From Negadavirga shengliensis (GTDB taxonomy: Bacteria > Bacteroidota > Bacteroidia > Cytophagales > Cyclobacteriaceae), in contig NZ_JBHSJJ010000003.1 of NCBI RefSeq assembly GCF_042652345.1, positions 310,001-374,000 of the forward strand: DNA of 64,000 bases, given 5' to 3'. Both the position numbers and the translations under genes were made by a program. Position 1 is the first letter of the stretch; each line of letters starts with the position of its first letter. Positions 27,202 through 34,813 of this stretch are shown here, in pieces. The notes under the pieces are model-generated. The model searched no databases and was not told the origin of the DNA. It saw only the letters and a program-made list of their open reading frames with translations.

Positions 27202-29010
27202 TTAAGCGTTTTGCAATTTGCTCATCCTATTCCTTTCATTTTCATCCAAGTATATCTTTCGCATCCGGATGTTTTTTGGAGTGATCTCCAGGTATTCATC
27301 TTTCTGGATGTACTCCATAGATTCTTCAAGGGAGAATTTTTTAGCAGGTGCGATCTTGGTGTTATCGTCCGATCCGGAAGCCCTCATATTGGTGAGCTTT
27401 TTGCCCTTTTGCACATTGACCACGATATCATTATCCCTGTTGTGTTCACCGATCACCTGCCCTCCATACAATTCTACTCCCGGGTCCACAAAAAAGGTGC
27501 CCCTGTCCTGGAGTTTATCTATCGCGTAAGCGGTACAGGGTCCCCCCTCCATGGAAATGATGGAGCCGTTGATTCTGCCTGGGATGGCACCTTTGAAAGG
27601 TTCATAAGCCAAAAACCGATGGTTCATGATGGCCTCACCTTGGGTGGCGGTTAAGACGTTGTTTCTCAATCCGATCAATCCTCTGGAAGGAATCTTGAAT
27701 TCCAAATGTTGCAGGTCTCCCTTGGGCTCCATCACCAGGAGTTCACCTTTTCTTTGGGTAGCAAGTTCGATGACTTTGCCCGCGGTTGTTTCAGGAACAT
27801 CCACTACCAGGGTCTCTATCGGCTCGTGTTTGACACCGTCAATCTCCTTGTAGATCACCTGAGGTTGGCCGACTTGGAGTTCATAGCCTTCTCTCCTCAT
27901 GGTTTCGATCAACACAGACAAGTGCAGGATGCCCCGGCCGTATACAATAAATTTGTCCTCATTGTCGGTAGGCTCTACCCGCAGGGCCAGGTTTTTCTCT
28001 GTCTCCTTTAACAATCTGTCCCTCAGGTGCCTGGAGGTTACGAACTTGCCTTCTTTACCGAAAAATGGAGAATTGTTGATGGTGAAGAGCATGTTCATGG
28101 TAGGTTCATCAATGGCGATCCTTGGCAGGGCTTCGGGATTTTCCAGGTCGGCAAGGGTGTCACCGATCTCAAAGTCCTCTATGCCCGTCACCGCACAAAT
28201 ATCACCCGCAAAAACCTCATTCACCTTGTTTTTGCCCAACCCCTCGAAAACATGCAGTTCTTTTACTCTCACCTTTTTGATGCTGCCATCGGCCTTGCAC
28301 AGAGACAGCTGAACACCTTCCTTGATGGAGCCTCTTTTTACACGGCCGATAGCAATCCGGCCCACAAAATTGGAATAGTCCAAAGAAGTGATCTGCATCT
28401 GGAGGGTGCCTTCTTCGATTTTTGGTTCAGGGATATATTCCACAATGGCATCCAACAGCGGGAGAATGGAGTCGGTGGGGTTTTTCCAGTCCGGTCCCAT
28501 CCAGTTGTTTTTTGCGGATCCATATAAAGTATGGAATTCCAGTTGCTCTTCCGTGGCATCCAGGTTGAACATCAGATCGAACACGGCTTCGTGCACCTCA
28601 TCAGGCCTGCAATTTTCTTTATCTACCTTGTTGACCACCACGATGGGGGTAAGACCCAGTTCCAATGCTTTTCCCAACACAAACCTTGTCTGCGGCATCG
28701 GCCCTTCAAAGGCATCCACTAAAAGGATCACGCCGTCGGCCATTTTCAAAACCCGCTCCACTTCCCCACCGAAATCGGCGTGCCCGGGTGTGTCAATGAT
28801 ATTAATCTTTACGTCTTTGTATCTTACAGAAACATTCTTCGAAAGAATGGTGATGCCTCTTTCACGCTCCAGATCGTTGTTGTCCAGTATCAGCTCGTCA
28901 AACTGTTGGTTTTCCCTGAAGATTTTTGAAGCATGGATGATTTTGTCTACCAAGGTGGTTTTACCGTGATCGACGTGTGCGATGATCGCAATATTACGGA
29001 TACTCTGCAT
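27202..29010 (-). CDS. typA: Ribosome-associated GTPase TypA/BipA
   Basis: 602 residues from the ATG at 29010 (QSIRNIAIIAHVDHGKTTLV); the upstream open frame of 62 codons has no similarity to the family. GTPase motifs G1 AHVDHGKTT, G3 DTPGHADFGGEVERV and G4 NKVD are intact, followed by EF-G-like domains and the specific C-terminal domain (RASGSDDNTKIAPAKKFSLEE). It binds 70S ribosomes and aids 50S assembly and translation under stress or cold. Confidence 0.96.
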   Translation of the reverse strand: MQSIRNIAIIAHVDHGKTTLVDKIIHASKIFRENQQFDELILDNNDLERERGITILSKNVSVRYKDVKINIIDTPGHADFGGEVERVLKMADGVILLVDAFEGPMPQTRFVLGKALELGLTPIVVVNKVDKENCRPDEVHEAVFDLMFNLDATEEQLEFHTLYGSAKNNWMGPDWKNPTDSILPLLDAIVEYIPEPKIEEGTLQMQITSLDYSNFVGRIAIGRVKRGSIKEGVQLSLCKADGSIKKVRVKELHVFEGLGKNKVNEVFAGDICAVTGIEDFEIGDTLADLENPEALPRIAIDEPTMNMLFTINNSPFFGKEGKFVTSRHLRDRLLKETEKNLALRVEPTDNEDKFIVYGRGILHLSVLIETMRREGYELQVGQPQVIYKEIDGVKHEPIETLVVDVPETTAGKVIELATQRKGELLVMEPKGDLQHLEFKIPSRGLIGLRNNVLTATQGEAIMNHRFLAYEPFKGAIPGRINGSIISMEGGPCTAYAIDKLQDRGTFFVDPGVELYGGQVIGEHNRDNDIVVNVQKGKKLTNMRASGSDDNTKIAPAKKFSLEESMEYIQKDEYLEITPKNIRMRKIYLDENERNRMSKLQNA

Positions 29011-29369
29011 GTGAAATTGAATTAAGGTGCAAAAGTACGAAGAATATCTCGAAAATGATTTTATAAATGCAAGGTTTAATATTTTGATAAAGCGTTTTAA
29101 AAAACCGCTTGGTGATTTAACCATCGGAGAATGGCTAAAAAGACCAATTGCAAACTGGGAACAGCCCTTTTGGGAGCATGGCAAGAGTTGAGCCAAAAAG
29201 CGATTTTCAGGTTAACCAACGGATTTATTATCCACGGATTCCATTGACCCTGCTACCGGTCCTCCATAGGACTTCCAAGCGAGGCCGGCGGGTCACGGGT
29301 GACAGGCAATTCATGAAATGGTCCAAGTCGCGGCTTTTTTTCAGATAATGTTTTCTACGACATTATACT
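29011..29369. other. 359-base gap, mostly without recognisable content
   Basis: The first part is the typA upstream region; a TACTTTTG box on the minus strand at 29030-29037 is a possible -7 element without a convincing -33 partner. The remainder (about 29100-29369) has higher GC from 29250 to 29335 and a small palindrome GTCAC-GG-GTGAC near 29295. I find no open frame with family similarity and no RNA gene. The GC-rich part may be a decayed sequence or an intergenic repeat. Confidence 0.4.
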
Positions 29370-30506
29370 CTAGGGCTGCAAGGAATTGATCCACTCCTTG
29401 ATCAATTCCAATCCTTCCACGTGAACGGTACTTCTGCCGATTTCGGGCATGGCGACCCCCACTTCCGTGGATGCCATCCGGTAAACCATGATGGATTCAT
29501 CGGCTTTTCCGGGGAAAATGCTAAATTTATGTGGCCCGGCACCGAAGCCTGCAGCCACCGGTGTTTTGAAGACCCCCAATTTGTTAGCATCCTTTTCTTC
29601 ATAATTCAGGAAAAGACCGGAAGTACCGGCAGGGCCCTCTTCGCGGTGGCAAGGGGCACAGTTGATGTCCAAATAAGCCCTTGCCCGGTTATGCAAGAGT
29701 TGCCCTTCGTCCTCATAATCCACGACCGGAGCAAATTGAAGTTTCTCCTCCTCCCCGATATCCAGTATCCCTAACTCCTGCCATTTGGACAATTGGTTGA
29801 CGGGGCCGTTCCCGTAATCCAGGGCATGGTCGAGGTACTTGGCTTTCAAACCGATGGGGACCAGCTTCTCATTTTCATTGTGGCAGCTCTTGCATTGGTT
29901 TTTATTGGGGACGATGTATTTGATGATTCGCTCTCTGCCGGTTTTATCGGTCCATTTCACTTCCATTTCTGCCCCCACCACTTTGTACGTGGCATCCGTC
30001 TGGTCTTCATTCCATATGTAGGGAAATGCTTCCCATAACCCGTTTCTTTTTATGATCAGTCTTGTTTCGAGGATTTTTCTTTTACCGTCAGGTTTTCTGA
30101 AATCTTCAGGATAGTAAAAGTTTTTTATCAGTACAGTATTGTCCGGGAACTCCAGCTTGCCCTCCATGTCCCCGGGGACTAGCCTGGAAGCGGCGTTTTC
30201 AGGCATCCAAATAAACCGGGCCTTATAAGCATAGTCGCTGAAAAGGGCCGAAGAGGGCGCGTATGGAACAACATTCCTCTTAGGATTCAGTTCACGCATA
30301 TATTTATCGAAAAAACCGTACTCCGACAGGTGCCGGAATGGGACATCGCCAAGGTCCACCTTGTTGATGTCTGCTGCATAATCGGGTTCAGGAGTTTCAG
30401 TTGCATGGGAGTGCTGCCCTATGGCTATCTCACGATTTTTTTGTTTGCAGGCGCCTACGCCCAGCAAAACGGTTAAGATGACGATATAAAACCTGAATGT
30501 ATCCAT
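29370..30506 (-). CDS. SO2930-family diheme c-type cytochrome lipoprotein
   Basis: 378 residues. Lipobox ends at C20 (LLGVGAC). Two CxxCH heme sites are seen: C205-K-S-C208-H209 and C283-A-P-C286-H287. The region between the lipobox and the first heme (about 50-200; PYAPSSALFSDYAYKARFIW) is the conserved N-terminal domain of the SO2930/HNE_0200 family (TIGR03806). Such proteins typically lie beside a parallel beta-helix protein, exactly as here (7-base gap). Exported and attached to a membrane; probable electron-transfer or oxidoreductase role, substrate unknown. Confidence 0.87.
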   Translation of the reverse strand: MDTFRFYIVILTVLLGVGACKQKNREIAIGQHSHATETPEPDYAADINKVDLGDVPFRHLSEYGFFDKYMRELNPKRNVVPYAPSSALFSDYAYKARFIWMPENAASRLVPGDMEGKLEFPDNTVLIKNFYYPEDFRKPDGKRKILETRLIIKRNGLWEAFPYIWNEDQTDATYKVVGAEMEVKWTDKTGRERIIKYIVPNKNQCKSCHNENEKLVPIGLKAKYLDHALDYGNGPVNQLSKWQELGILDIGEEEKLQFAPVVDYEDEGQLLHNRARAYLDINCAPCHREEGPAGTSGLFLNYEEKDANKLGVFKTPVAAGFGAGPHKFSIFPGKADESIMVYRMASTEVGVAMPEIGRSTVHVEGLELIKEWINSLQP

Positions 30507-30513
30507 GCCTTAA

Positions 30514-31803
30514 TTATTGTACGTGGAGATCGGATAAAACGATCTCCGACTTACAACTGAAAGGTGCATATTCCTTGAATGATTGGATGTTCTTTTCACC
30601 TTCTTCCAGATAAAACCTGGTGAAATGCAGGTTCTCTATTTCTGGTTCATCGATACAGATGTTCATGGGGTTTCCGGTGATGTCATCACCTTTTGCCGAA
30701 TCAAAAAAGCCATCGTAGATGATGTCCTGGCTTTTGGCTTTTCCATGAGCCCCGTGCATGGATATCAGCTGTCCCAACTCTTTGGACAGGTCAGGTAGGG
30801 CCATGGGCCTTTTATACGTGTTGTTGTGAAGGTATATATTTGAGCTATAGGGGCTCCAGTTGGGAGCTTCGGCAGGGAAGCCAGTGATCTGGTAGCTGGC
30901 GATAGCAACGCCCACGGTCTTGTTATTGTGGATGGTGTTGTTATAAACTTCGACCTCTTTGGCGGCCAGGAGTATGACTCCTGATCCGGGAGGGATTAGG
31001 GCGACGGCATTGCCATTGGGACTTTCATGATCGGGCTGGGCGAAATTCGTATGGTTGTTATGGATGATTTTGTTATCATAGACTTTGGTGCCTTTGCCTT
31101 CACTTTTGGGTAGGCCAGGCAGGTTGAAGACAAGGATTCCCCCTGTGTTGTCCCTGACTGTATTGCCGAAGACTTCGGCATTGTCTGAGTTTTCGATTTC
31201 AATCCCGGCGACATTGCCGAAAGCCAATGAATTTTTCACAATGATGTTTTCAGATTGGCCCACATAAATACCGGCATCCCGGGAATGGGAGGCGATGCAT
31301 TCATCTACCACGACATTTTTGCACTGGACCGGGTATATGGCATAGGTGCCGTTCTTTGACTTATCCCCATGGGTCCAGGTGACATTGATCTTTCTGAAAG
31401 TGATGCCATCGCAATGCTGGGATTTAATGCCATCCCCGGGAGCATCTTCTATGCTGAGGTTTTCAATCAATATATTTTCACCTACGAGTTTGACGCCTTC
31501 TCCTCCCGATGACAGGTTCTTAAAAGAAAGTACAGTTTCTTCTATTCCCGCCCCTTTGATGGTAACATTCTTTTTGTTGTCCAAGATCAACTGGGTTTTA
31601 AAAGCGTAAAACCCGCTGGGAATTTCGATCACATCTCCATCCTCTGCTAAAATAAAATCCTCAATGACCTTTTCAATTTCCTCTTGCCCAACTCTGGGAA
31701 GCTTGCTTGAGTCGAAGGTTCTCTCATTGCTCCTGCTACCGCATCCCAGCGGGATAATGATGAGTAGGATGAACTTCAATTTATATAAATATTTGGTTTT
31801 CAT
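30514..31803 (-). CDS. Parallel beta-helix repeat lipoprotein, partner of the diheme cytochrome
   Basis: 429 residues. Lipobox ends at C21 (IIIPLGC). The body (about 60-330) is a right-handed parallel beta-helix with many short NxT/NNT-type turns (VEVYNNTIHNNKTVGVA, AEVFGNTVRDNTGGI), as in the TIGR03805 family. The C-terminal 90 residues are less repetitive. Many beta-helix proteins bind or cleave polysaccharides, but no catalytic residues typical of pectate lyases are identifiable. It is the first gene of the pair. The first gene of the opposite strand starts 159 bases away. Confidence 0.85.
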   Translation of the reverse strand: MKTKYLYKLKFILLIIIPLGCGSRSNERTFDSSKLPRVGQEEIEKVIEDFILAEDGDVIEIPSGFYAFKTQLILDNKKNVTIKGAGIEETVLSFKNLSSGGEGVKLVGENILIENLSIEDAPGDGIKSQHCDGITFRKINVTWTHGDKSKNGTYAIYPVQCKNVVVDECIASHSRDAGIYVGQSENIIVKNSLAFGNVAGIEIENSDNAEVFGNTVRDNTGGILVFNLPGLPKSEGKGTKVYDNKIIHNNHTNFAQPDHESPNGNAVALIPPGSGVILLAAKEVEVYNNTIHNNKTVGVAIASYQITGFPAEAPNWSPYSSNIYLHNNTYKRPMALPDLSKELGQLISMHGAHGKAKSQDIIYDGFFDSAKGDDITGNPMNICIDEPEIENLHFTRFYLEEGEKNIQSFKEYAPFSCKSEIVLSDLHVQ

Positions 31804-31909
31804 GAATAAAATGGGAACAGTTGTCTCTATTCAAATTTACTTTATATCTGTCAATTCTCTTTCATGGTCCCGCAAAAAAACTGCTCTATTTCCACTAATA
31901 CTGCTTTTA

Positions 31910-31931
31910 TATAATTAAGTTTTTAATTATA
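31910..31931. promoter_or_regulatory. Perfect AT-rich inverted repeat in a divergent promoter region
   Basis: TATAATTAA and TTAATTATA, 9-bp arms around GTTT, 32 bases before the lipoprotein start at 31963 and in the divergent gap with the beta-helix gene. Could be an operator for either gene; AT-rich composition raises the chance of coincidence. Confidence 0.35.
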
Positions 31932-31962
31932 TTTAACCTTATCCATCAATTGATTTAAAAAC

Positions 31963-33135
31963 ATGGAAAATTTCTTCAAATCAGTTCTCAGCGTCTGCCT
32001 TCTCCTGTCTATTATAGGCTGCTCGAAGTCCGGTTCCGAAGGCCACGAAAAAAAGCCACAGACATTTTATCTGGTTGTCAACGATTCCATTGAGGTACCC
32101 TACCTTGGCCTTGTGGACTTGATGGACGTGGATCCCCAGCAGGAATTGCTTCTCTTCCATGACATTCAGCAAGGCAGTATATTGCTCGCGGATTTCGCTG
32201 GGCAGCATCTTTTGAACCTCAAAAGACGGGGAGACAGCCCCCAAGACTACGGCAGGTTCTTATGGTCTCCGGCCCGCATCAGTCCGCAGGGGAAAATATA
32301 TCTTACTTCCCATAGGGGATATTTTGAATACGATAGGAATGGGGAACTGGCAAAGCACACCCGGTTACAACAAGAAGTTTCCTTGTCAGGAAGGGCGGCT
32401 GCCGATCAGGAATTCCAGATATATAACGGACACTTCTACCAAAGCGGCATTTCCAGAAACGCGAGCTTCGGGACAAACCAAAAGGAATTCTACGACGAAT
32501 TTCAACTCATGGTCAGGATCAATCCCGAAAATGGAGAATTGACCCGTTTCCTTCATCTCGAAGAAGCAAGTGTTCTAAAGAATGGTAGGGGACATGATAT
32601 AGGTGACATGATACCTGTTTTTCAAATAGTGAACGACCACCTTTATGTAATCGTAGCCAAAGATCCTCACTTAAACATCTATCATCTGGATGATCCCGGG
32701 ACATTGGTAAAAAGGGTGCCGCTGAATTACCGTGAATTTCAGATAGGCGAAGGCCAACCTTTAGAAACGGTAGATCCCCGAATGATCAGTCCCAGTATGA
32801 CCATTGGCAAGACATATGCATTAAAAAATGTGGATGACTTCCTGCTGACCACTTATTTTCCGGGTATAGACCGGCAGGACCAGGAAATATATGAACAAAT
32901 ATTCTCTGGAGAAGAATACAGGGTATTTTTCGACCGTATGAGAAAAAAATACCCCTATCGGTTGCACATAACTGATCTCGATGGAAACAGGCTGGTGGAC
33001 ATGGAACTACCCGAAAAGCTGGATCAAAGGCAGTTTTTGGTAAGGGATGGCAAATTATGGTTTCTCTCCCGTTTCAACCAGGAAACGGAAGAGGATTTTG
33101 TTAAAGTATATCAGGTGGGTTTGGAAATAAAATGA
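31963..33135 (+). CDS. Predicted beta-propeller lipoprotein of unknown function
   Basis: 390 residues. Lipobox at C20 (LLLSIIGC). The mature part is strand-rich with repeated patterns of the kind D-x-DGN/NGE (EYDRNGEL, RINPENGEL, ITDLDGNRL), resembling the six-bladed propeller or DUF4221-type lipoproteins common in Bacteroidota. No catalytic motif. Placed between the beta-helix/cytochrome pair (divergent) and another small lipoprotein (convergent). Function not predictable. Confidence 0.6.
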   Translation: MENFFKSVLSVCLLLSIIGCSKSGSEGHEKKPQTFYLVVNDSIEVPYLGLVDLMDVDPQQELLLFHDIQQGSILLADFAGQHLLNLKRRGDSPQDYGRFLWSPARISPQGKIYLTSHRGYFEYDRNGELAKHTRLQQEVSLSGRAAADQEFQIYNGHFYQSGISRNASFGTNQKEFYDEFQLMVRINPENGELTRFLHLEEASVLKNGRGHDIGDMIPVFQIVNDHLYVIVAKDPHLNIYHLDDPGTLVKRVPLNYREFQIGEGQPLETVDPRMISPSMTIGKTYALKNVDDFLLTTYFPGIDRQDQEIYEQIFSGEEYRVFFDRMRKKYPYRLHITDLDGNRLVDMELPEKLDQRQFLVRDGKLWFLSRFNQETEEDFVKVYQVGLEIK

Positions 33136-33226
33136 CTGTTAAGGCCTTATTCCCTCTCTCTGAGCTGCAATATAGTGCTTAAAACAAGGAATCCATGGAG
33201 GCGGTAACTCCTTATCCCATCCCACT

Positions 33227-33670
33227 TTATTTCACCCTAAATACGTTACTTCTGAAAATCACATGATCACCGGGCCATTGCAGATTGGTGCTGTTTTCCG
33301 CAGTGACGAAAATCTGGGTGGGCTTGAAACGGGTAGTGCTTTCAAAGCTTGCCCTGCTCCTGTTGGCCATCATGCCTCTATTGTTTCTCAATTCTCCGAT
33401 GTTTCTGGTACCCTGACCCTCAGTCTCGATCCAAACCACATAATGTTTTTTTGCAGGTGTAAGCCTTTCGGGAAGCGCCATGCCACTGACCTCCAGCCTC
33501 ACCCGGTATTCATCTTCGCTGGTTTTATTCACCCTGGCGCTGGGCTCTGCGGTAGGGATAACTGGGGAAACAGGAAAGGTGATTTTCTTGGAACAGCCAT
33601 TTACGCCCAAAAATATGGACAGAACCAAAATCAATACAGCGGCTTTGCGGGTAGAAATCAATAGACTCAT
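33227..33670 (-). CDS. Small lipoprotein of unknown function
   Basis: 147 residues. Signal sequence with lipobox ending at C26 (IFLGVNGC). The mature domain (about 45-145) is all-beta and contains the segment LTPAKKHYVVWIETEGQGTRNIGEL, a pattern I recognise from small exported proteins of Bacteroidota whose role is unknown. It is monocistronic, convergent with the propeller lipoprotein. Confidence 0.65.
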   Translation of the reverse strand: MSLLISTRKAAVLILVLSIFLGVNGCSKKITFPVSPVIPTAEPSARVNKTSEDEYRVRLEVSGMALPERLTPAKKHYVVWIETEGQGTRNIGELRNNRGMMANRSRASFESTTRFKPTQIFVTAENSTNLQWPGDHVIFRSNVFRVK

Positions 33671-33797
33671 AATGATTGTTTTATATTAAAATTGATATAA
33701 AATATTAAAATAAACTAATTTTTACAAAATTACTACATTGTTATGACAAATAAACCATATTGTACATCATTAGTTTATGTAAATTGGAATTTTTATA

Positions 33798-33823
33798 CCT
33801 TAAATCCGCTTGCGGATTTAAGG
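33798..33823. repeat. Perfect 26-bp palindrome
   Basis: CCTTAAATCCGC, two-base spacer TT, GCGGATTTAAGG: 12-bp arms without mismatch, 28 bases past the stop codon of the frameshifted nucleotidyltransferase gene. It may be its terminator (no clear T run on the minus strand) or a repeat element marking the edge of an inserted segment. Confidence 0.5.
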
Positions 33824-33850
33824 ATAATATTTTTATTTCTTTTTGTCATG

Positions 33851-34706
33851 TTAAAGTCTTTCTTTAATATCTGTTAAAAATGCCTCTAACGAAGCAAGGG
33901 TATACCCGACAGACTGATCAAGTTTTGCTGCCCAATGTTTGGCAATATCCGATTGATATTGAGCATTAATGTTTTCTTCAAGAACAATAAATATCCTTTC
34001 TTTTAATGGATTTGATTGATTAAGGTATTTTGCAGATGCTCTACCCAGAACCCGAGAAGCAACTTTTCTTTGACTTGGGTTTCCGTCATCCTCCAGCAAT
34101 TCTGATAAATCACCATGTTCATCGATTATGAAATCACTCATTAACCAGTAGTATTCATCAATAATCAGTAAAATGTCCCCAAGATCATTTTCTCTTTTCT
34201 CTGAACGATCAGACCAAGCCACCATATTTCAGTAAAATCATACCTTCGAAGGATGGGATATTGACAAATTTTCCCTCGATTTGAACCGATTTAAGGTTAT
34301 TTGACAAAATTGTACTCATTCCCAGCACATGAAAATCCACGTTTCTTTCATTAAAGTTTACAGTATGGTTTTGCTCAATCTTTCCATAAGGCAATATATC
34401 AATCGCTATATCAAACCCTTTGTGGTAATAGGCCCATGTATCCGTTACATTCCTAAATCCCTTTTCTTCCAAATCCCTCACCAGTCCTCTATAGTCTTCG
34501 AAAGAACTGATCATAATGGCAAAATCAATATCCTTGGTGCCTCGTGGCGGCTTAATTCCATTTTTGAGTAGCTCAAGTGAAATCGCAGTGGCACCCAATA
34601 GATAATAGGGGATTCCTCTTGCTTGGAATGTTTCATCAAGCAAATCAAAAACTTCTCTGAAATAGGGAATTCCCAGTTCTTTATAACTCTTGGAGGTATC
34701 TCTCAT
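33851..34706 (-). pseudogene. AbiEii-like nucleotidyltransferase broken by a one-base frameshift
   Basis: Two adjacent frames read as one protein. The first (34209-34706, 165 residues) has the nucleotidyltransferase fold: GATAISLELL followed by GTKD59-I-D61FAI, and a third acidic position in DIAIDILPYG. It ends LKYGGLV-stop. The second (33851-34225, 124 residues) begins VAWSDRSEKRENDLGDILLI, the usual continuation of such proteins after an LK segment. Joining them requires skipping one base near 34212-34225 and gives about 284 residues. Similar proteins serve as toxins of type IV toxin-antitoxin pairs or as stand-alone transferases. It is either a real frameshift mutation, a sequencing error or, less likely, programmed; no slippery run is visible. 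Confidence 0.75.
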
Positions 34707-34779
34707 GGATCATTCGGGCTGTTTCGAGACTTCTTTTGTCTCCATTGATGATCAGGTCTGCATAGACCAAAGTCAGCAC
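34681..34779 (-). CDS. Short reading frame overlapping the nucleotidyltransferase start
   Basis: A 32-residue frame from GTG at 34779 (LTLVYADLIINGDKRSLETA, then RMIHERYLQEL) overlaps the first 26 bases of the nucleotidyltransferase gene and ends at 34681. The frame is open from 34800, where an in-frame TAG blocks it. The overlap and sensible composition suggest a translated leader gene or the C-terminal remnant of an antitoxin-like partner cut off at the GH31 side. I do not recognise the family. Confidence 0.3.
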   Translation of the reverse strand: MLTLVYADLIINGDKRSLETARMIHERYLQEL

Positions 34780-34813
34780 GGTTTTTCGGGATTTTTCCTT
34801 CTATATCCCACTG

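Noticed and set aside
29240..29345. GC-rich intergenic stretch as an RNA gene
   Set aside because: No tRNA-like cloverleaf, no RNase P, tmRNA or 4.5S RNA features and no convincing promoter/terminator pair were visible.
33798..33823. Palindrome as the end of an insertion sequence
   Set aside because: No transposase gene, no second matching end and no target-site duplication found; kept as a palindrome only.
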